Source: Deltaproteobacteria bacterium (lineage in GTDB: Bacteria > Desulfobacterota > Syntrophia > Syntrophales > UBA6807). From it: a stretch of 36,655 nucleotides of DNA. The notes beneath the pieces are model-generated. The model worked only from the letters and a program-made list of their open reading frames with translations, did not search any database and was not told the origin of the DNA. This document shows, in pieces, positions 16,138 through 25,332 of the stretch (the first letter of the stretch is position 1; each line of letters starts with the position of its first letter). The stretch covers positions 1 to 36,655 of the forward strand of contig DSDU01000169.1 of the NCBI GenBank assembly GCA_011056835.1, given 5' to 3'. A program made the translations under genes and the position numbers.

Positions 16138-16725
16138 CTATTGTATCTCTCGTTCATTCGCTATATGTTTTGACACGGATACCTTGACGGGCCGCAGCAA
16201 TCGTCCATTCAGCAAATAGCCGTTTTCATACGTTTCGACAACTTTATTGTCATCGAGTTCGACACTTTCGACCTGCAACACCGCCTCGTGAAAATTCGGA
16301 TCAAAATCTTTCCCCGCAGCGTCGATCCTTTCAACTCCGTTTTTCTCAAGCGTTCTCAGCAATTTATCATATATCAATTTCAAACCTTCAACGAATGAAT
16401 CAAAATCATTCGAACTGGAGGTGTGTTCAAGCGCCCTTTCGAGACTATCGATAATCGGCAGTAAATCTCTCATCAGGGTTTCATTGCCGAAGTTAATCGC
16501 ATCCGCTTTATCGCGGGCAGCTCGTTTTCTATAATTTTCAAGTTCCGCTGCGGCGCGGAGATATTTGTCATAATTCTCGGCGGCTTCTTTTGTTGTCTTT
16601 TCAAGTTCTTTTTCAAGATCGTGCCGCGTCGTTTCCTCCGATTCCGCACCTGCCGCCATCTCAACGGATTCAGGACTGATTTCTATTTTTTCTTCTTTGT
16701 CCTTCTTTGTAAGTCTTTTCGTCAT
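16138..16725 (-). CDS. grpE: Nucleotide exchange factor GrpE
   Basis: The 195-residue partner of DnaK has a charged N-terminus and a long coiled coil around LEKELEKTTKEAAENYDKYL. The typical core includes YRKRAARDKADAINFG and DLLPIIDSLERAL. The C-terminal beta domain ends in NGYLLNGRLLRPVKVSVSK. The in-frame ATG at 16806 would add 27 unrelated residues and lacks a ribosome binding site, so 16725 (AGGTG upstream) is preferred. Confidence 0.95.
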   Translation of the reverse strand: MTKRLTKKDKEEKIEISPESVEMAAGAESEETTRHDLEKELEKTTKEAAENYDKYLRAAAELENYRKRAARDKADAINFGNETLMRDLLPIIDSLERALEHTSSSNDFDSFVEGLKLIYDKLLRTLEKNGVERIDAAGKDFDPNFHEAVLQVESVELDDNKVVETYENGYLLNGRLLRPVKVSVSKHIANEREIQ

Positions 16726-16836
16726 GACACCTGAATTACCCTTCCTGATAGTTTTCGAACAAGCACAATTCTTACCGGATCTTCCCTCCGCATGACTGTC
16801 AGGCATTATTTCAATACCGACAGATGATGTGTCCGA

Positions 16837-17427
16837 TTATTCGCCCGGTTTCTGAAAGAGTTTGTAATCAATCATCTGACAGATGACGTGACCGACGGTA
16901 ATATGCACCTCCTGAATTCTCGGAACACTGTTCGAGGAAACATTCAGGATATAATCGGCAACCTTCTCCGCGCTCCCCCCATCCTTCCCGGTGAGCGCCA
17001 CGGTAATCATCCCGAGCTTCTTTGCTGCTTCGAATGCCCTGATAACATTGGTAGATGAACCGCTGGTTGTAATCCCCCATGCGATATCCCCGGGGTGTCC
17101 CAATGCCCGAATCTGCTTGGCAAAGACGTCTGAATAGTCATAATCATTACTGATGCTCGTAATTACCGACGTATCCGTACTGAGAGCAATAGCCGGCAAC
17201 GGCGGTCTCTCAATGATAAATCTGTTAATAAATTCGGCTGCCAGATGTTGTGCGTCTGCGGCGCTGCCGCCGTTTCCGAAAAGCAATATTTTTTTTCCTT
17301 CTTTGAGGGCATCGGTAATAACATCAACGATCTTGACTATCCTGATGACATTTTCGTTGACAAAAACCTCTTTGAGGTGGCAGCTCTCTTTAAATGTTCG
17401 TAGTATGATATCTTCAATATCGTGCAT
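16837..17427 (-). CDS. gmhA: Sedoheptulose 7-phosphate isomerase (GmhA)
   Basis: The 196-residue SIS-domain enzyme converts sedoheptulose 7-phosphate to heptose 7-phosphate for LPS inner-core synthesis. Visible family motifs are LLFGNGGSAADAQHLAAEF, ALSTDTSVITSISNDYDY, GITTSGSSTNV and the catalytic IQEVHITVGHVICQ near the C-terminus. ATG 17427 is chosen; a GTG six bases upstream is also possible. An excellent promoter lies about 27 bp upstream. grpE and dnaK follow, 111 bp and then 28 bp away. Its presence implies heptose-containing LPS, hence a Gram-negative envelope. Confidence 0.9.
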   Translation of the reverse strand: MHDIEDIILRTFKESCHLKEVFVNENVIRIVKIVDVITDALKEGKKILLFGNGGSAADAQHLAAEFINRFIIERPPLPAIALSTDTSVITSISNDYDYSDVFAKQIRALGHPGDIAWGITTSGSSTNVIRAFEAAKKLGMITVALTGKDGGSAEKVADYILNVSSNSVPRIQEVHITVGHVICQMIDYKLFQKPGE

Positions 17428-17453
17428 TGTCACCTGCGCATCTGTTTGTCGAT

Positions 17454-17482
17454 AATATAAGAATCGACTTCCCCCATGTCAA
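17454..17482 (-). promoter_or_regulatory. Sigma-70-type promoter for gmhA-grpE-dnaK
   Basis: On the minus strand TTGACA (17477-17482) is followed after exactly 17 bp by TATATT (17454-17459). It predicts a leader of about 20 nt before the gmhA ATG. No CIRCE (TTAGCACTC-N9-GAGTGCTAA) or clear heat-shock sigma-32 boxes were seen in this gap or before grpE. Confidence 0.75.
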
Positions 17483-17492
17483 GAATCAGCGT

Positions 17493-17504
17493 GGAATTAA
17501 TTCC
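17493..17504. promoter_or_regulatory. Perfect 12-bp palindrome next to the gmhA promoter
   Basis: GGAATTAATTCC lies about 10 bp upstream of the -35 box. It is well placed for a regulator but could be coincidental. The rest of 17505-17809, up to the nrdD stop, shows no convincing gene on either strand. Confidence 0.35.
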
Positions 17505-17809
17505 TTGATAAACAGAGATCTTGAAGCGTTTGACGTTCAACTTGAAAATGACAATGAACCGCACCCATCCCCCCATCAAAACGTCATGACTCAGGAAATG
17601 ACCTGTAGCGGTTCTGTTATACTCATATGTTGGTGTGCCGGTGTATCAGGAGATGGAGGTAACACGTCAGGGGGCACAACAGGTTAACGGCACGGACAGC
17701 CCCGGTTTGAACAGGAAAACTGCATGAGAAACGTTACATGGCGGAAACATGAGAGAAACGCAGTCATGGAACGGATTACCCCCATCCATTCACAACCGCG
17801 TGAAAATGC

Positions 17810-19894
17810 TTATTTGAGAAACTCACCGTTTCGTCTGCGGTCTCGCAATTCAGCACGCTTACCTTTATTCCAGCTCGATATTCTGGAAAAATATCCCGTG
17901 ATTTTCGATATCCCTTCCACTTCATCTGATTGACAGAAGGGACAATGGTCGAAGAGTCCCCGGGCTGTTCGCCTGCAGACCGAACATGTCGTAAAGTCAG
18001 GCGAGAATGTCAACCGCCGACTGGTCGTACCTTTAAAAACCTGCATGATGAATTGTGTGAGCGAAGCTTCCGGCGGGTGGGCCGCACCAAGCCATATATG
18101 CGTTACCGCACCGCCGTCGATAAGGGGATGAAAGGCCCCTTCAATTGCTACTTTATCCGATGGATCGGTAGATGATGAAACATCGAGAAGTGTTGAATTT
18201 GTGTAATATACTTCACCCTCCGAAATATCGCCCCTTACAAAATGACCCGCCTGTGGTGAGAAATGTTTCAGATCCAGCCGGGCGAATCGATACGCCGTAC
18301 TCTCCGCGGGGGACTGTACCAGAATGAATTTCATTCCCAGGCGCGATGATAATTGAGCCGCCGTTTCCTTCATGAACCGGATAATGCGAAGCCCGAGATC
18401 CCGGGCATCCGCCGATTCGTGGAGGTGGGCACCGGTATGAATCCTTACAAGCTCATTCAGGCCTACCATGCCGACCAGATATGATGCACGGTTCATTCTG
18501 AGATAGGATGTTCCGTCATAATCCATGGTCAGGAGGGAGAGGGGCCCTCCCTCACCATATGACAAAAGCCGTTCTATAAAGCATCGTTTCTGCTCATGTG
18601 CCTGAGCTGACAGTTCCATGATATCCGTTATCAGTGAATACAGGGCCGGGTCATCCCCCTGGGCTTTGTATCCCAGTCGGGGAAGGTTGATCGTAACGTT
18701 CTGGATCGCCGCATACCTCATTCTCCACGGTGTCCGGGCATCGTCGACCGCCTCGCCGTCCGACGTAAAGTTCAGGCGGCCGCATTCCGATATGCTGACC
18801 ATGGGACCCCGATCGAAGACAAAATAGGTATTCCCCTTGTCACCCGCGACATCACAGATTTGAAGGAGAAAATCTTCATGTCCCGGCGTCTGGAAAAACC
18901 TCTTGGTAATATGAACGATCGGCCGCGGAAAGACAAACGGTTTTCCCGTCGAATCACCTTCCTTGAAAACGGTGAAAACAGCCCGGACGAATCGCTGCGA
19001 TTCAGTCAGGTACTCACCGTATGTTTTTCCGGTTAAGGTGCCGCCGGGACCGATGGCGGGAACATCTTCGAAATGTTTCGGCACTTCCCAGTAAAAGTTC
19101 ATGTCGGTATAAATGGTCTGCCCGCCCCGGGCCACGGCCTGCTGGGCAAATTCGTAGATCAGCATCTGGGCGCACTGGATGATTTCGCTGTCATTCATGC
19201 CTTCACAGTAGGGGGCAAAGAAGAGGTTGACGGCATCCCAGACAATCGCTCCAGAGAAATTTCCTTGAAGGGCCGCCGCAAACCTGACCATATGTGCAAT
19301 CAATGTTTCGGCATGTCGTGCCGGAGCGGCCGAGGTGAGGGAATTGGGAAACCGCAGTCCGAATTTTTTGATATATTCAAGGGTCTGGCATGAAGAATAA
19401 GCACGATCGATATATCCCAGATCATGAAGATGTAGATCCCCTGCCATATGGGCATACCCGACCTCCGGAGAGAAAACATTGAGAATGGCATATTCCTTTT
19501 TTATTCCTTCGGCGAGAGTCAGATTCGTCCCTTCCGGACTATGGGGGACATGGGCGTTCTCCTTATTGTGATAGAGCAGCAACTGTCCCACATCATAGAG
19601 GGGAAAGCCGAGCCGGGCATGCATCTTCGTAGCCGTTTCAAGTCCCCGCTCGATCAGTTTTGCATTGACCAGCTCTCTGATGAGCGGTGCCGTCAGCAAA
19701 CTGATCCCCGATGCAACGATCTGTTTCTCCACCTCTTTGCTGATTTCGCGAGCCGTTTCAATATCCACATTTGTCTCAAGGACCAGGGCATCCACAATTT
19801 TCCGCCGGTCCCAGCTGACAATGTCTTGCCGCGATGTTCTGACAAACAGAGCAATATCAGTCGTTTCGGTATTTGTCACGATCTTCGTCTCCAT
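17810..19894 (-). CDS. nrdD: Anaerobic (class III) ribonucleoside-triphosphate reductase
   Basis: The 694-residue enzyme makes dNTPs without oxygen through a glycyl radical. Residues of about 15-95 form the ATP-cone regulatory domain (SWDRRKIVDALVLETNVD). The large catalytic barrel follows. The C-terminus has a zinc site, CSVCRR...CPFC, and the glycyl radical loop ITGYF with Gly 667. The last residues, SWNKGKRAELRDRRR, match the family tail. ATG 19894 is preferred; an in-frame start at 19972 would add 26 unrelated residues. The ribosome binding site is weak. No activase gene nrdG lies beside it, so activation must depend on a gene elsewhere. Confidence 0.95.
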   Translation of the reverse strand: METKIVTNTETTDIALFVRTSRQDIVSWDRRKIVDALVLETNVDIETAREISKEVEKQIVASGISLLTAPLIRELVNAKLIERGLETATKMHARLGFPLYDVGQLLLYHNKENAHVPHSPEGTNLTLAEGIKKEYAILNVFSPEVGYAHMAGDLHLHDLGYIDRAYSSCQTLEYIKKFGLRFPNSLTSAAPARHAETLIAHMVRFAAALQGNFSGAIVWDAVNLFFAPYCEGMNDSEIIQCAQMLIYEFAQQAVARGGQTIYTDMNFYWEVPKHFEDVPAIGPGGTLTGKTYGEYLTESQRFVRAVFTVFKEGDSTGKPFVFPRPIVHITKRFFQTPGHEDFLLQICDVAGDKGNTYFVFDRGPMVSISECGRLNFTSDGEAVDDARTPWRMRYAAIQNVTINLPRLGYKAQGDDPALYSLITDIMELSAQAHEQKRCFIERLLSYGEGGPLSLLTMDYDGTSYLRMNRASYLVGMVGLNELVRIHTGAHLHESADARDLGLRIIRFMKETAAQLSSRLGMKFILVQSPAESTAYRFARLDLKHFSPQAGHFVRGDISEGEVYYTNSTLLDVSSSTDPSDKVAIEGAFHPLIDGGAVTHIWLGAAHPPEASLTQFIMQVFKGTTSRRLTFSPDFTTCSVCRRTARGLFDHCPFCQSDEVEGISKITGYFSRISSWNKGKRAELRDRRRNGEFLK

Positions 19895-19911
19895 ACAATA
19901 ATTGAAGGTCC

Positions 19912-19927
19912 CCGCAACACGTTGCGG
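19912..19927. promoter_or_regulatory. Inverted repeat just upstream of the nrdD start
   Basis: CCGCAAC (19912-19918) and GTTGCGG (19921-19927) flank a 2-bp centre. The repeat ends about 18 bp before the nrdD ATG, where it could hide the start or bind a regulator. It does not resemble an NrdR box. No clear promoter was found in 19895-20117. Confidence 0.35.
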
Positions 19928-20117
19928 TGAATCTCCGATTGCCAAACCCGTCGCAAGCAACGGGGAATGCACTCGCTGTTCAATTCGATGATCCTTCAGC
20001 CGGTCGTCTCAGTTCCGCATGTGTTACAATATGCCTGCATATCTCCGAACGTAGAGCGGGATGGAATCAGAGCAGACGGAGGTTCCCCCGGTGGCTGAAC
20101 GAGGGGCGTCATCACCG

Positions 20118-21542
20118 TCACACATTCGTCGTTACCGCATCATCCAATGAACAGAGCACCTTTTCGGATGCACGGACCAATTCCTTATCATGATTATGAT
20201 TTAAAGAAAACACCCTGAAATGAACAACCCGGGCGGGGATAAAACGATAGAGATCACGCAACGGTTCCCATGATGTGGATTCCGTTGACGGATTGAATAC
20301 GGTTATTTTCTTGTTACCTTCCACCATGGGATTGATCGGTCGTGGATCCTGCGTTGCAAGATCGACTTTAAATTGCATGGTTCGGAGTGACCGGGGCAGA
20401 TTTTTCCGTATCTGCCGTTCGTAATCACGGGCATCCGAAAAACTGACTCCCCGCTGAATCTGATCCACGGAAAGCTCGGTCGAATAGGACATTTTCCATT
20501 TAACCCGCCGCAAATATATTTTTTCCCATTCCCGGGCCAGGTTCTTTTTCCGCTCATCGTTTCCCGTGAGCCATGTCTGAATTATGCTGTAGAGGCTCCA
20601 TTCGTCCACGTGGAGATACCTTCCCAGGTTTTCAACAGGATCGGCGGGAATGATAAGATTCATCGTATCCCTGAATATCTCCTGAAGGTGAAGATCAAGG
20701 GCCCGTGTCGTTCGATGATAGTAAACATTCGTATAGAGGTTCAATCGGGCATTCAGGAACCGGCTGAGGGCGGATGTCCCGGCCTGATGAAGGGTAAGGC
20801 CGTCGCTGGTAAAAAACGTGTAGAAACACAGGCGTTTGATATCGACAATATCGATGGAAAAGCCCGTCATGTAAGCATCGCGTTGAACATAATCCAGATT
20901 GTCGACGGTGTATATTCCTGAGAAAAGCTGCTGGAGGGAGCGAAGCCATCCGGGGTGCTTGCCGTCACCTCGCTCACCAGGCTTCCGGATGAGAAAAGCG
21001 ACCGACCGCGGGTCGAGAGATTCCCCCGCTTCAAACGGGCCGGTAGGACTTCGTCGTATTCCCTTGATGATCCTTCCCAGTTTCTTTCGAATGATATGCT
21101 GTCCCAGAACCTCATGGGTCATTCCGTACCGGTCGAGAAAGTTGTCATCAAAAAAATGTCCGTATGGTCCATGTCCGACATCGTGAAGGAGCCCCCCGAT
21201 TCTCAGAAGTTCCTCGACATAGTTTATCGACGGGATATCCGGAAAGATTGCTCGAAGGCTCGGATAGAGATACCGTCCGAAATCACCTGCCATGTGCATG
21301 GTTCCCAGGGAGTGTTGAAATCGTGTATGCTCTGCAGCAGGATACACCCATCGTGCGCTTTGAAGCTGATAGATTCGCCTCATCCGCTGCATCCAGGGAG
21401 AATCGATGAGATCCTGCTCCGTCGTTTCTTCCGGAATATCGGAGGAGGGAACGGTAAACCAGATATACTGGTAAATCGGATCGGCAATAAGCGCCTTCCC
21501 CTTATATGTCTTTGCACTGTCTCCGTCAGCGGTTAAGTTCAT
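20118..21542 (-). CDS. HD-domain phosphohydrolase (COG1078, SAMHD1/dGTPase-like)
   Basis: The 474-residue protein has the metal-binding HD pattern, with H77 in HTRFQHSLG and H120-D121 in LLHDVGHGPYGH. The later VDNLDYVQRDAYMTG is characteristic of bacterial dNTP triphosphohydrolase-like proteins. Residues upstream of ATG 21542 in the longer frame look non-coding and overlap the glcD region, so the shorter form is used. The ATG has GAGG only a few bases away. It lies upstream of nrdD, so making and degrading dNTPs may be linked in one transcription direction (inference). Confidence 0.8.
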   Translation of the reverse strand: MNLTADGDSAKTYKGKALIADPIYQYIWFTVPSSDIPEETTEQDLIDSPWMQRMRRIYQLQSARWVYPAAEHTRFQHSLGTMHMAGDFGRYLYPSLRAIFPDIPSINYVEELLRIGGLLHDVGHGPYGHFFDDNFLDRYGMTHEVLGQHIIRKKLGRIIKGIRRSPTGPFEAGESLDPRSVAFLIRKPGERGDGKHPGWLRSLQQLFSGIYTVDNLDYVQRDAYMTGFSIDIVDIKRLCFYTFFTSDGLTLHQAGTSALSRFLNARLNLYTNVYYHRTTRALDLHLQEIFRDTMNLIIPADPVENLGRYLHVDEWSLYSIIQTWLTGNDERKKNLAREWEKIYLRRVKWKMSYSTELSVDQIQRGVSFSDARDYERQIRKNLPRSLRTMQFKVDLATQDPRPINPMVEGNKKITVFNPSTESTSWEPLRDLYRFIPARVVHFRVFSLNHNHDKELVRASEKVLCSLDDAVTTNV

Positions 21543-21660
21543 GACCTCATAAGTACAAGACTTTGCCGGAAATGGCAACCGATAATCGCGGTCGGGCAAG
21601 CCGGCCGGAGTCGGTAAAAGGACAGATTCAACTGCAAGAAGGTATGGCGGATCGGTATTT

Positions 21661-23055
21661 CTACGAATCAATGTCGAAGATCTTCCCGGGGTTGAGAAGC
21701 CCTTTCGGATCGAAGATCTTTTTGATTTCCCGCTGCAGGCGAATGTTCTCGGGAGCGAGTTCCAGGGATAGAAACCGCTTTTTGGCCATGCCGATTCCAT
21801 GTTCCCCTGAAATTGTACCACCCATGGAAAGCACGCGGATCAACACTGCCTCTATTCCCCTGTCGATCATTTTCCTCCGAGCAGGATCATCCGCCGTAAT
21901 ATTCAGATGGATATTACCGTCGCCGGCATGACCGAACGAGTATATCTTCATTCCGTACTGTCTCTCAAATTCGGGCAGACATGCCACGAAGTCGGCAATC
22001 CGCCCCATGGGCACGACCACGTCTTCAGGAACATACACGGGCGAGGCCTGCTCGATCCGCAGGGCGACCTCTCGTCTGATTTCCCACATGCGACGCCGCT
22101 TCCGGGAGTCAGGAGCCAGCATGACATCGGCAGCGCCGCATTCCACGCAGAGGGTTCCGATCTCTTCGATTTCCCGTTCCACCACACCCTGAATGCCGTC
22201 CGTCTCGATCAGAAGGAACGCACCGGCGCTCCGGGCATTGTCGAACGGCAGGAGATCTCCCACCAACTCAAGACATTTATGGTCGAGAAATTCGATGGCA
22301 CACGGAACATGGCCACCAGTCAAAATTCGGATGACCGCATCCATGGCGGTGCTCAGGTGCGGGAAAAATGCAACCAGCGTCATGATAGCCGGGGGAAGGG
22401 GAAGAAGCCTCAGGATAAGCTTGGTTATGATGCCCAGGGTACCTTCGGAACCGACAAGGAGATGCAGCAGGTCATAACCGACAACTCCCTTTCGGGTCTG
22501 CACGCCGGCGTTAATCTTTTCTCCGGACGGCAGAACCGCCTCAAGGCCGAGAATGAAGTCTCTCGTCGTTCCATACTTGACGCAGGCAGGACCCCCCGCG
22601 TTTGTCGCCGCGTTGCCTCCGATCGAACATGTATCAAGACTTGCGGGATCGGGGGGGTAAAAAAGGCCTTCCGCCATGACCGCCTGTTTTAAATCGATGG
22701 TAACAACACCGGGTTCGACAACGGCGATCAAATTCTTCCGGTCAACCGCAAGGATTCGATTCATACCGGCAAGCGACAGCAACACACCTCCGAAAAGCGG
22801 AACCGCCCCTCCCGCAAGACCCGTGCCGAGCCCCCGCGGCGTAACGGGAAAGTGAAACCGGTCGGCCAGACGCATCACTTCCTGAATCTGCTCCGAACGG
22901 GTCGGCTCCACCACGAGGTCGGGCGTGCGCACATCCTCACCGGCATCCTGCCCGAAAGGCTCACGCTTCTCCAGATCCTGAATGATGCAGTCGCTTCCGA
23001 CGACATTCACCAGAGATTGGATGATATCATCATTCATAGGAGAATAGGAGCTCAT
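21661..23055 (-). CDS. GlcD-type FAD-linked oxidase (2-hydroxyacid dehydrogenase)
   Basis: The 464-residue flavoenzyme belongs to the glycolate/D-lactate dehydrogenase group. The FAD-binding PP-loop is TPRGLGTGLAGGAVP (about residues 72-86). SIGGNAATNAGGPACVKYG and VGSEGTLGIITK follow. The C-terminal domain has FGHAGDGNIHLNI and ISGEHGIGMAKKRFL. Length is normal. No GlcF-like Fe-S subunit is adjacent. It lies 51 bp after the ABC transporter genes and may be co-transcribed, which would suggest import and oxidation of a small acid. That link is inferred. Confidence 0.88.
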   Translation of the reverse strand: MSSYSPMNDDIIQSLVNVVGSDCIIQDLEKREPFGQDAGEDVRTPDLVVEPTRSEQIQEVMRLADRFHFPVTPRGLGTGLAGGAVPLFGGVLLSLAGMNRILAVDRKNLIAVVEPGVVTIDLKQAVMAEGLFYPPDPASLDTCSIGGNAATNAGGPACVKYGTTRDFILGLEAVLPSGEKINAGVQTRKGVVGYDLLHLLVGSEGTLGIITKLILRLLPLPPAIMTLVAFFPHLSTAMDAVIRILTGGHVPCAIEFLDHKCLELVGDLLPFDNARSAGAFLLIETDGIQGVVEREIEEIGTLCVECGAADVMLAPDSRKRRRMWEIRREVALRIEQASPVYVPEDVVVPMGRIADFVACLPEFERQYGMKIYSFGHAGDGNIHLNITADDPARRKMIDRGIEAVLIRVLSMGGTISGEHGIGMAKKRFLSLELAPENIRLQREIKKIFDPKGLLNPGKIFDIDS

Positions 23056-23106
23056 GTGTGCTGATGTTTATATCCTTGAATTGTTTTAGTTTATATCATA
23101 ATCCGG

Positions 23107-23781
23107 TCACAGCGCATAGTGATCGAACCCGGGAAGGCGGAGATTATTCTCAATCCGGTGGAGCAGCCAGCTCGCCACCGATGTCAAAAGGAGGTATACA
23201 ATACCTACAATAAAAAATATTTCCGTATACTTGAACGTCTCAGATGCGATGATTTTCCCTTCTCCCGTCAGTTCGATGCACGTAATCATATAGGCCAGCG
23301 AGGAGTATTTGATAAGATAAATAATTTCATTGCCGCAGCCGGGAAGAGCCCGCCTGAATGCCTGAGGAAGCACAACCGAGATGATCATCTTCATCTTTGA
23401 AAAGCCGAGCGACCGGGCCGCCAGCAACTGCCCCTGCTTGATTGAGAGAAGGGCTCCCCGAACGTATTCCGAATGATACGCGCCGCTGCAGAGGGAAAAA
23501 CCAAAAACGGACGCAAGGAACGGGCTCATATAGATACCGATATGGGGGAGTCCGAAATACCAGATGAAGAGTTGTACCACGAGAGGGAAGCCCCGGAAGA
23601 GTGCGACATAGATATTTGCACATGTTTTGATGACAGTGCCGCCGAATACGCGGGAAACACCGATAAAAACACCGATTATTAATCCGCAGATCGCAGATGG
23701 AACAATCAACCGGATGCTGACGAGCAGTCCCCGCCACAGTGCCGGGATGACGTCATGCTGTATGAAAAACAGTTCTTCCAT
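23107..23781 (-). CDS. Polar amino-acid ABC transporter permease (second)
   Basis: The 224-residue membrane protein is of the His/Glu/Gln permease type. About five helices are visible. The EAA loop that contacts the ATPase reads KQGQLLAARSLGFSKMKMI, with LPQAFRRALPGCGNE after it. It begins 3 bp after the ATPase stop, so the two are translationally close. It would pair with the other permease to form the channel. Confidence 0.9.
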   Translation of the reverse strand: MEELFFIQHDVIPALWRGLLVSIRLIVPSAICGLIIGVFIGVSRVFGGTVIKTCANIYVALFRGFPLVVQLFIWYFGLPHIGIYMSPFLASVFGFSLCSGAYHSEYVRGALLSIKQGQLLAARSLGFSKMKMIISVVLPQAFRRALPGCGNEIIYLIKYSSLAYMITCIELTGEGKIIASETFKYTEIFFIVGIVYLLLTSVASWLLHRIENNLRLPGFDHYAL

Positions 23782-23784
23782 GAA

Positions 23785-24549
23785 TCAGGCGTTACCATAC
23801 AATTCGAGAATTTTAGAGCAAAACGCTCTTGTCCGTTCACATTCAGCCCGCAGGAAAATCTTATCAGGCGTTCCCGTCTCAAGAATACAGCCGTCCTCGA
23901 GAAAGACAATTTCATCGGCCACTTCCCGGGCAAACCCCATATGATGTGTCGACATCACCATGGTCATACCGTTCGCCCTCAAATTTTCGATGACGGCCAG
24001 AACTTCCGAAATCAGCTCGGGATCGAGAGCGGAAGTCGGTTCGTCGATCAGCATGACTTCCGGATCCATTGCCAGAGCACGGGCGATGGATACCCGCTGT
24101 TTCTGCCCCCCCGAGAGCTGGGCGGGATATTTATAGATGTGGTCCTTCAGGCCGACCCGTTCGAGTTCGTACACCGCCTTGTCGAGTGCTTCCTGTTTAT
24201 GCATCCCCCTGACGCGGACCAGTCCGATTGTAACATTGTTCAGCGCCGTCAGGTGATCAAACAGATTAAAGTCCTGAAATATCATTCCGACCTTCTGGCG
24301 ATAAGCATACAAGGCACGTTTATGGGTCCTGATGATTTCTTCCCCTTTCAACCACACCCGACCCGCATCCGGCGTTACAAGAAAATTAATACACTGAAGC
24401 AGTGTACTTTTCCCCCCTCCAGAGGGTCCGATGAGAATTTTCAGCTCGCCCTCGTTGACAGTAAGTGAGGCATTTTTGAGAACCTCTTTCTGTCCGTATC
24501 GTTTTGTCATCCCTTCAACTCTCAGGACGGAATTCCGAATCATTTTCAT
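23785..24549 (-). CDS. Polar amino-acid ABC transporter ATP-binding protein
   Basis: The 254-residue ATPase has all motifs: Walker A GPSGGGKST, signature LSGGQKQR, Walker B VMLIDEPTSALDP and the H-loop STHHMGFA. It resembles GlnQ/HisP. ATG 24549 follows AGAGGG; a TTG three bases upstream and a second ATG six bases downstream are alternatives. It sits between two permeases. Confidence 0.95.
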   Translation of the reverse strand: MKMIRNSVLRVEGMTKRYGQKEVLKNASLTVNEGELKILIGPSGGGKSTLLQCINFLVTPDAGRVWLKGEEIIRTHKRALYAYRQKVGMIFQDFNLFDHLTALNNVTIGLVRVRGMHKQEALDKAVYELERVGLKDHIYKYPAQLSGGQKQRVSIARALAMDPEVMLIDEPTSALDPELISEVLAVIENLRANGMTMVMSTHHMGFAREVADEIVFLEDGCILETGTPDKIFLRAECERTRAFCSKILELYGNA

Positions 24550-24558
24550 CAATCCCTC

Positions 24559-25257
24559 TTATCTCGTATACCCGGGAATGCTGACCTTTTTTTCAAGGAT
24601 CCCCAGTCCCTTGGTGCCCAGATAGGTTAAAACCAGGAAGATGCCCCCCGCAGTAAAGTAGAGCGGAAAATGCTCATAGGTCCGGGAGGCAACAAAGTGG
24701 GCCCGGGCCATGATCTCCATGACCCCCAGAGCATACGCAACGGCTGAATCTTTCAGAACAATTGAATATTCATTTGACCAGGCGGGAATGGATAATCGCA
24801 AGGCCTGCGGTAAAATGATGTAAAAAATCGATTTACGGTCACTCATGCCGAGAGCCCGGGCGGCCTTGAACTGACCCTCCGGCAGTGACACTATTGCCCC
24901 GCGAAAAATCTGCGACTGGTAAGCGGAGCTGATGAGACCCAGCACAATAGCAGCAACGGTGAATGCCGACAGGTTAATGTTCAACAACGAAAAAAGGCCG
25001 AAATAAAAAAGAAACAGAAGAACGAGGAGGGGAACCCCGCGGAAAAACCATACATACACACCAATGACCGACCGAAGAACGGCACCTCCATATACCTGTC
25101 CGACGGCAAGAAAAATGCCGAGCGTCAAACCGAGGATCATGGCCCCGCAGACAAGTCCCATCGTTACCACCGATCCGTGGAGCAGATAGGGGAGGGCCTC
25201 CTTGATTGCAGCAACACTCTCCATCATATCAACCACATGTTTTCCCGTGACGGGCAT
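24559..25257 (-). CDS. Polar amino-acid ABC transporter permease (first)
   Basis: The 232-residue permease is homologous to the second one. It has VVTMGLVCGAMILGLTLGIF, FFRGVPLLVLLFLFYFGLF and the EAA loop EGQFKAARALGMSDRKSI. No ribosome binding site is visible before ATG 25257, and a very strong hairpin ends just 9 bp upstream. ATG 25227 is an alternative start. Confidence 0.9.
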   Translation of the reverse strand: MPVTGKHVVDMMESVAAIKEALPYLLHGSVVTMGLVCGAMILGLTLGIFLAVGQVYGGAVLRSVIGVYVWFFRGVPLLVLLFLFYFGLFSLLNINLSAFTVAAIVLGLISSAYQSQIFRGAIVSLPEGQFKAARALGMSDRKSIFYIILPQALRLSIPAWSNEYSIVLKDSAVAYALGVMEIMARAHFVASRTYEHFPLYFTAGGIFLVLTYLGTKGLGILEKKVSIPGYTR

Positions 25258-25265
25258 AGAAACTT

Positions 25266-25298
25266 GGAAGGCATCAGGTATGGTACCTGATGCCTTCC
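25266..25298 (-). terminator. Intercistronic hairpin between binding protein and permease
   Basis: GGAAGGCATCAGGTA (25266-25280) and TACCTGATGCCTTCC (25284-25298) form a perfect 15-bp stem with a 3-nt loop. No T-run follows. A stem in this position commonly stabilises the abundant binding-protein mRNA and reduces read-through to the permease. Confidence 0.75.
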
Positions 25299-25332
25299 GG
25301 TCGCACCCTTCATGACTTGAAAGAATCCCGTA

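Noticed and set aside
16726-16836. Heat-shock sigma-32 promoter or CIRCE element before grpE
   Set aside because: No acceptable box pair or CIRCE inverted repeat could be found by eye.
17434-17809. Possible nrdG or another small gene between nrdD and gmhA
   Set aside because: No radical-SAM CxxxCxxC motif and no convincing frame is present on either strand.
21907-22692. 261-codon plus-strand open frame opposite glcD
   Set aside because: The minus-strand frame holds all FAD-oxidase motifs, and the plus-strand translation has no recognisable fold.
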